5,273 bases of DNA from Sphingomonadales bacterium (GTDB taxonomy: Bacteria > Pseudomonadota > Alphaproteobacteria > Sphingomonadales > Sphingomonadaceae), in assembly GCA_017302775.1 (NCBI GenBank), contig JAFLDC010000222.1, positions 1-5,273 on the forward strand, read 5' to 3'. Each line of letters begins with the position of its first letter. Within the stretch, counting starts at the first letter, position 1. Shown here in pieces: positions 4,312 to 5,273 of the stretch. The translations under genes and the position numbers were made by a program. The notes under the pieces were generated by a model that did not search any database, had not been told where the DNA came from, and saw only the letters and a program-made list of their open reading frames with translations.

Positions 4312-5273
4312 ATGAGCGCCGAGGATCGCACCGAAAACCTGCTGGAAGCCGTTTCCGCGGCCGACGAGGTGCGCGACTACGAAACGCACGACGACGAAAA
4401 CACCCTGACCCGCGATTTCATCCGCAGGGTTCGTGAAGCACTGGAGGCGGGCGAGACCGATCAGGTCTACGATCTGGTCGAGCCGCTTCACCCCGCCGAT
4501 ATCGCCGACCTGTTCGAATTGCTTGAAGCCGACGATCGCCCGGCGCTAGCCAAGGCGATCAGCGACCTGATGGGCAGCGAAGTCTTCGCCGAGCTGAATG
4601 ACCACGTGCGCGAACTACTGGTTGAGGCGCTGCCTGCGGGCGAAGTGGCCGATATCGCCGAACAGCTCGATACCGACGACGCGGTGGCGATGCTGGAAGA
4701 CCTCGACGAAGAGGATCAGCAGGCTGTTCTGGCGGAAATGGAGCCGGCTGACCGCGCGGTGATCGAGGCGGCGCTGTCATACCCCGAGGAATCGGCCGGC
4801 CGTCTGATGAGCCGCGATTTCGTGGCCGTGCCGGAACACATGACGGTGGGCCATCTGATCGATTTTCTGCGCGAAGGGCGCGAGTTGGCCAACGAATTCT
4901 GGGAAGTGTTCATCGTCGATGCCCGCTTCCACCCGATTGGCACCTGCCAACTTTCCTGGATTCTGCGCACCCCGCGCCATATCGCTCTGGCCGACGTCAT
5001 GAAACGCGACCAAAGCCTGATCCCGGTCGGGATGGATCAGGAAGAAGTCGCGCTGCGGTTCCAGAAATATGCACTGATCAGCGCCGCGGTGATCGATGAC
5101 GATGGTCGGCTGGTCGGTCAGATCACGGTCGATGACGTGGTACACATCATTCAGGAAGAAGCGGGCGAGGACGTGCTGCTGCTGTCGGGTGCTGGCGACG
5201 GCGACATCAACGAGCCGATCCGGGAGAGCTATTATTCACGGGTTCGCTGGCTGATCGCCAATCTTGGCACCGC
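4312..5273 (+). CDS. mgtE: Magnesium transporter MgtE, N-terminal cytoplasmic part (3' end outside window)
   Basis: MgtE is a homodimeric Mg2+-selective channel of the inner membrane, gated by its cytoplasmic N and CBS domains, which sense intracellular Mg2+. The 320 visible residues show an N-terminal extension (1-35), the helical MgtE_N domain (about 36-155) with HPADIADLFELL (60-71) and repeated acidic helices such as LDTDDAVAMLEDLDEED (119-135), then YPEESAGRLM (157-166) leading into the CBS pair (about 166-290; ISAAVIDDDGRLVGQITVDD at 256-275), and the plug/linker helix entering the first membrane helix at RVRWLIANLG (310-319). The five-helix pore domain lies beyond the window. The frame is open back to 4231 but has no other start codon, so the ATG at 4312 is the only choice. 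No Shine-Dalgarno sequence precedes it (GACCGACCGGC). It is divergent from the cyclophilin gene. Confidence 0.94.
   Translation, partial: MSAEDRTENLLEAVSAADEVRDYETHDDENTLTRDFIRRVREALEAGETDQVYDLVEPLHPADIADLFELLEADDRPALAKAISDLMGSEVFAELNDHVRELLVEALPAGEVADIAEQLDTDDAVAMLEDLDEEDQQAVLAEMEPADRAVIEAALSYPEESAGRLMSRDFVAVPEHMTVGHLIDFLREGRELANEFWEVFIVDARFHPIGTCQLSWILRTPRHIALADVMKRDQSLIPVGMDQEEVALRFQKYALISAAVIDDDGRLVGQITVDDVVHIIQEEAGEDVLLLSGAGDGDINEPIRESYYSRVRWLIANLGT

Noticed and set aside
4777..5145. 122-codon minus-strand open frame opposite mgtE
   Set aside because: It is a shadow of the MgtE CBS region, which is unmistakable on the plus strand.

Overview
The window looks like chromosomal DNA of a GC-rich alphaproteobacterium, most likely a member of the Sphingomonadales (Sphingomonas/Erythrobacter-like). 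This rests on the ybeY-corC gene pair, the style of the two cyclophilins and the GC-rich third codon positions. It is an inference from protein character, not a database match. Most of the window is ordinary housekeeping and accessory chromosome; no CRISPR array, insertion sequence, prophage gene, tRNA or rRNA was seen.

Positions 2-2821, plus strand, hold a tightly packed run of four genes that is probably one operon. They are the 3' part of ybeY (rRNA maturation endonuclease), a corC/ybeX-type CBS-domain protein, a LysR-family regulator and an exported, divergent cyclophilin. The gaps are only 16, 5 and 15 bases. In many proteobacteria lnt follows ybeX/corC; here a LysR gene sits in that place.

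After an 89-base gap with a clear Shine-Dalgarno sequence, 2911-3474 encodes a small exported protein of unknown function. It is followed by a 278-base convergent intergenic region (3475-3752) with no believable gene but several inverted repeats. The main ones are an 18-bp imperfect stem at 3496-3565, a 12-bp stem with one bulged base at 3576-3613, and a likely intrinsic terminator for the minus-strand gene at 3714-3741. This is the least explained part of the window.

Positions 3753-4202, minus strand, encode a compact cytoplasmic cyclophilin with an essentially intact active site, transcribed away from mgtE. The Mg2+ channel gene mgtE starts at 4312 on the plus strand and runs off the end of the window, just where its first membrane helix begins. 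The 109-base divergent region carries a possible minus-strand promoter and a small hairpin that places the cyclophilin Shine-Dalgarno sequence in its loop.

Two themes recur: CBS-domain proteins tied to Mg2+ handling (CorC/YbeX and MgtE), and prolyl isomerases in two compartments, one exported and degenerate, one cytoplasmic and canonical. Whether either pairing is functional or coincidental cannot be settled from the sequence.
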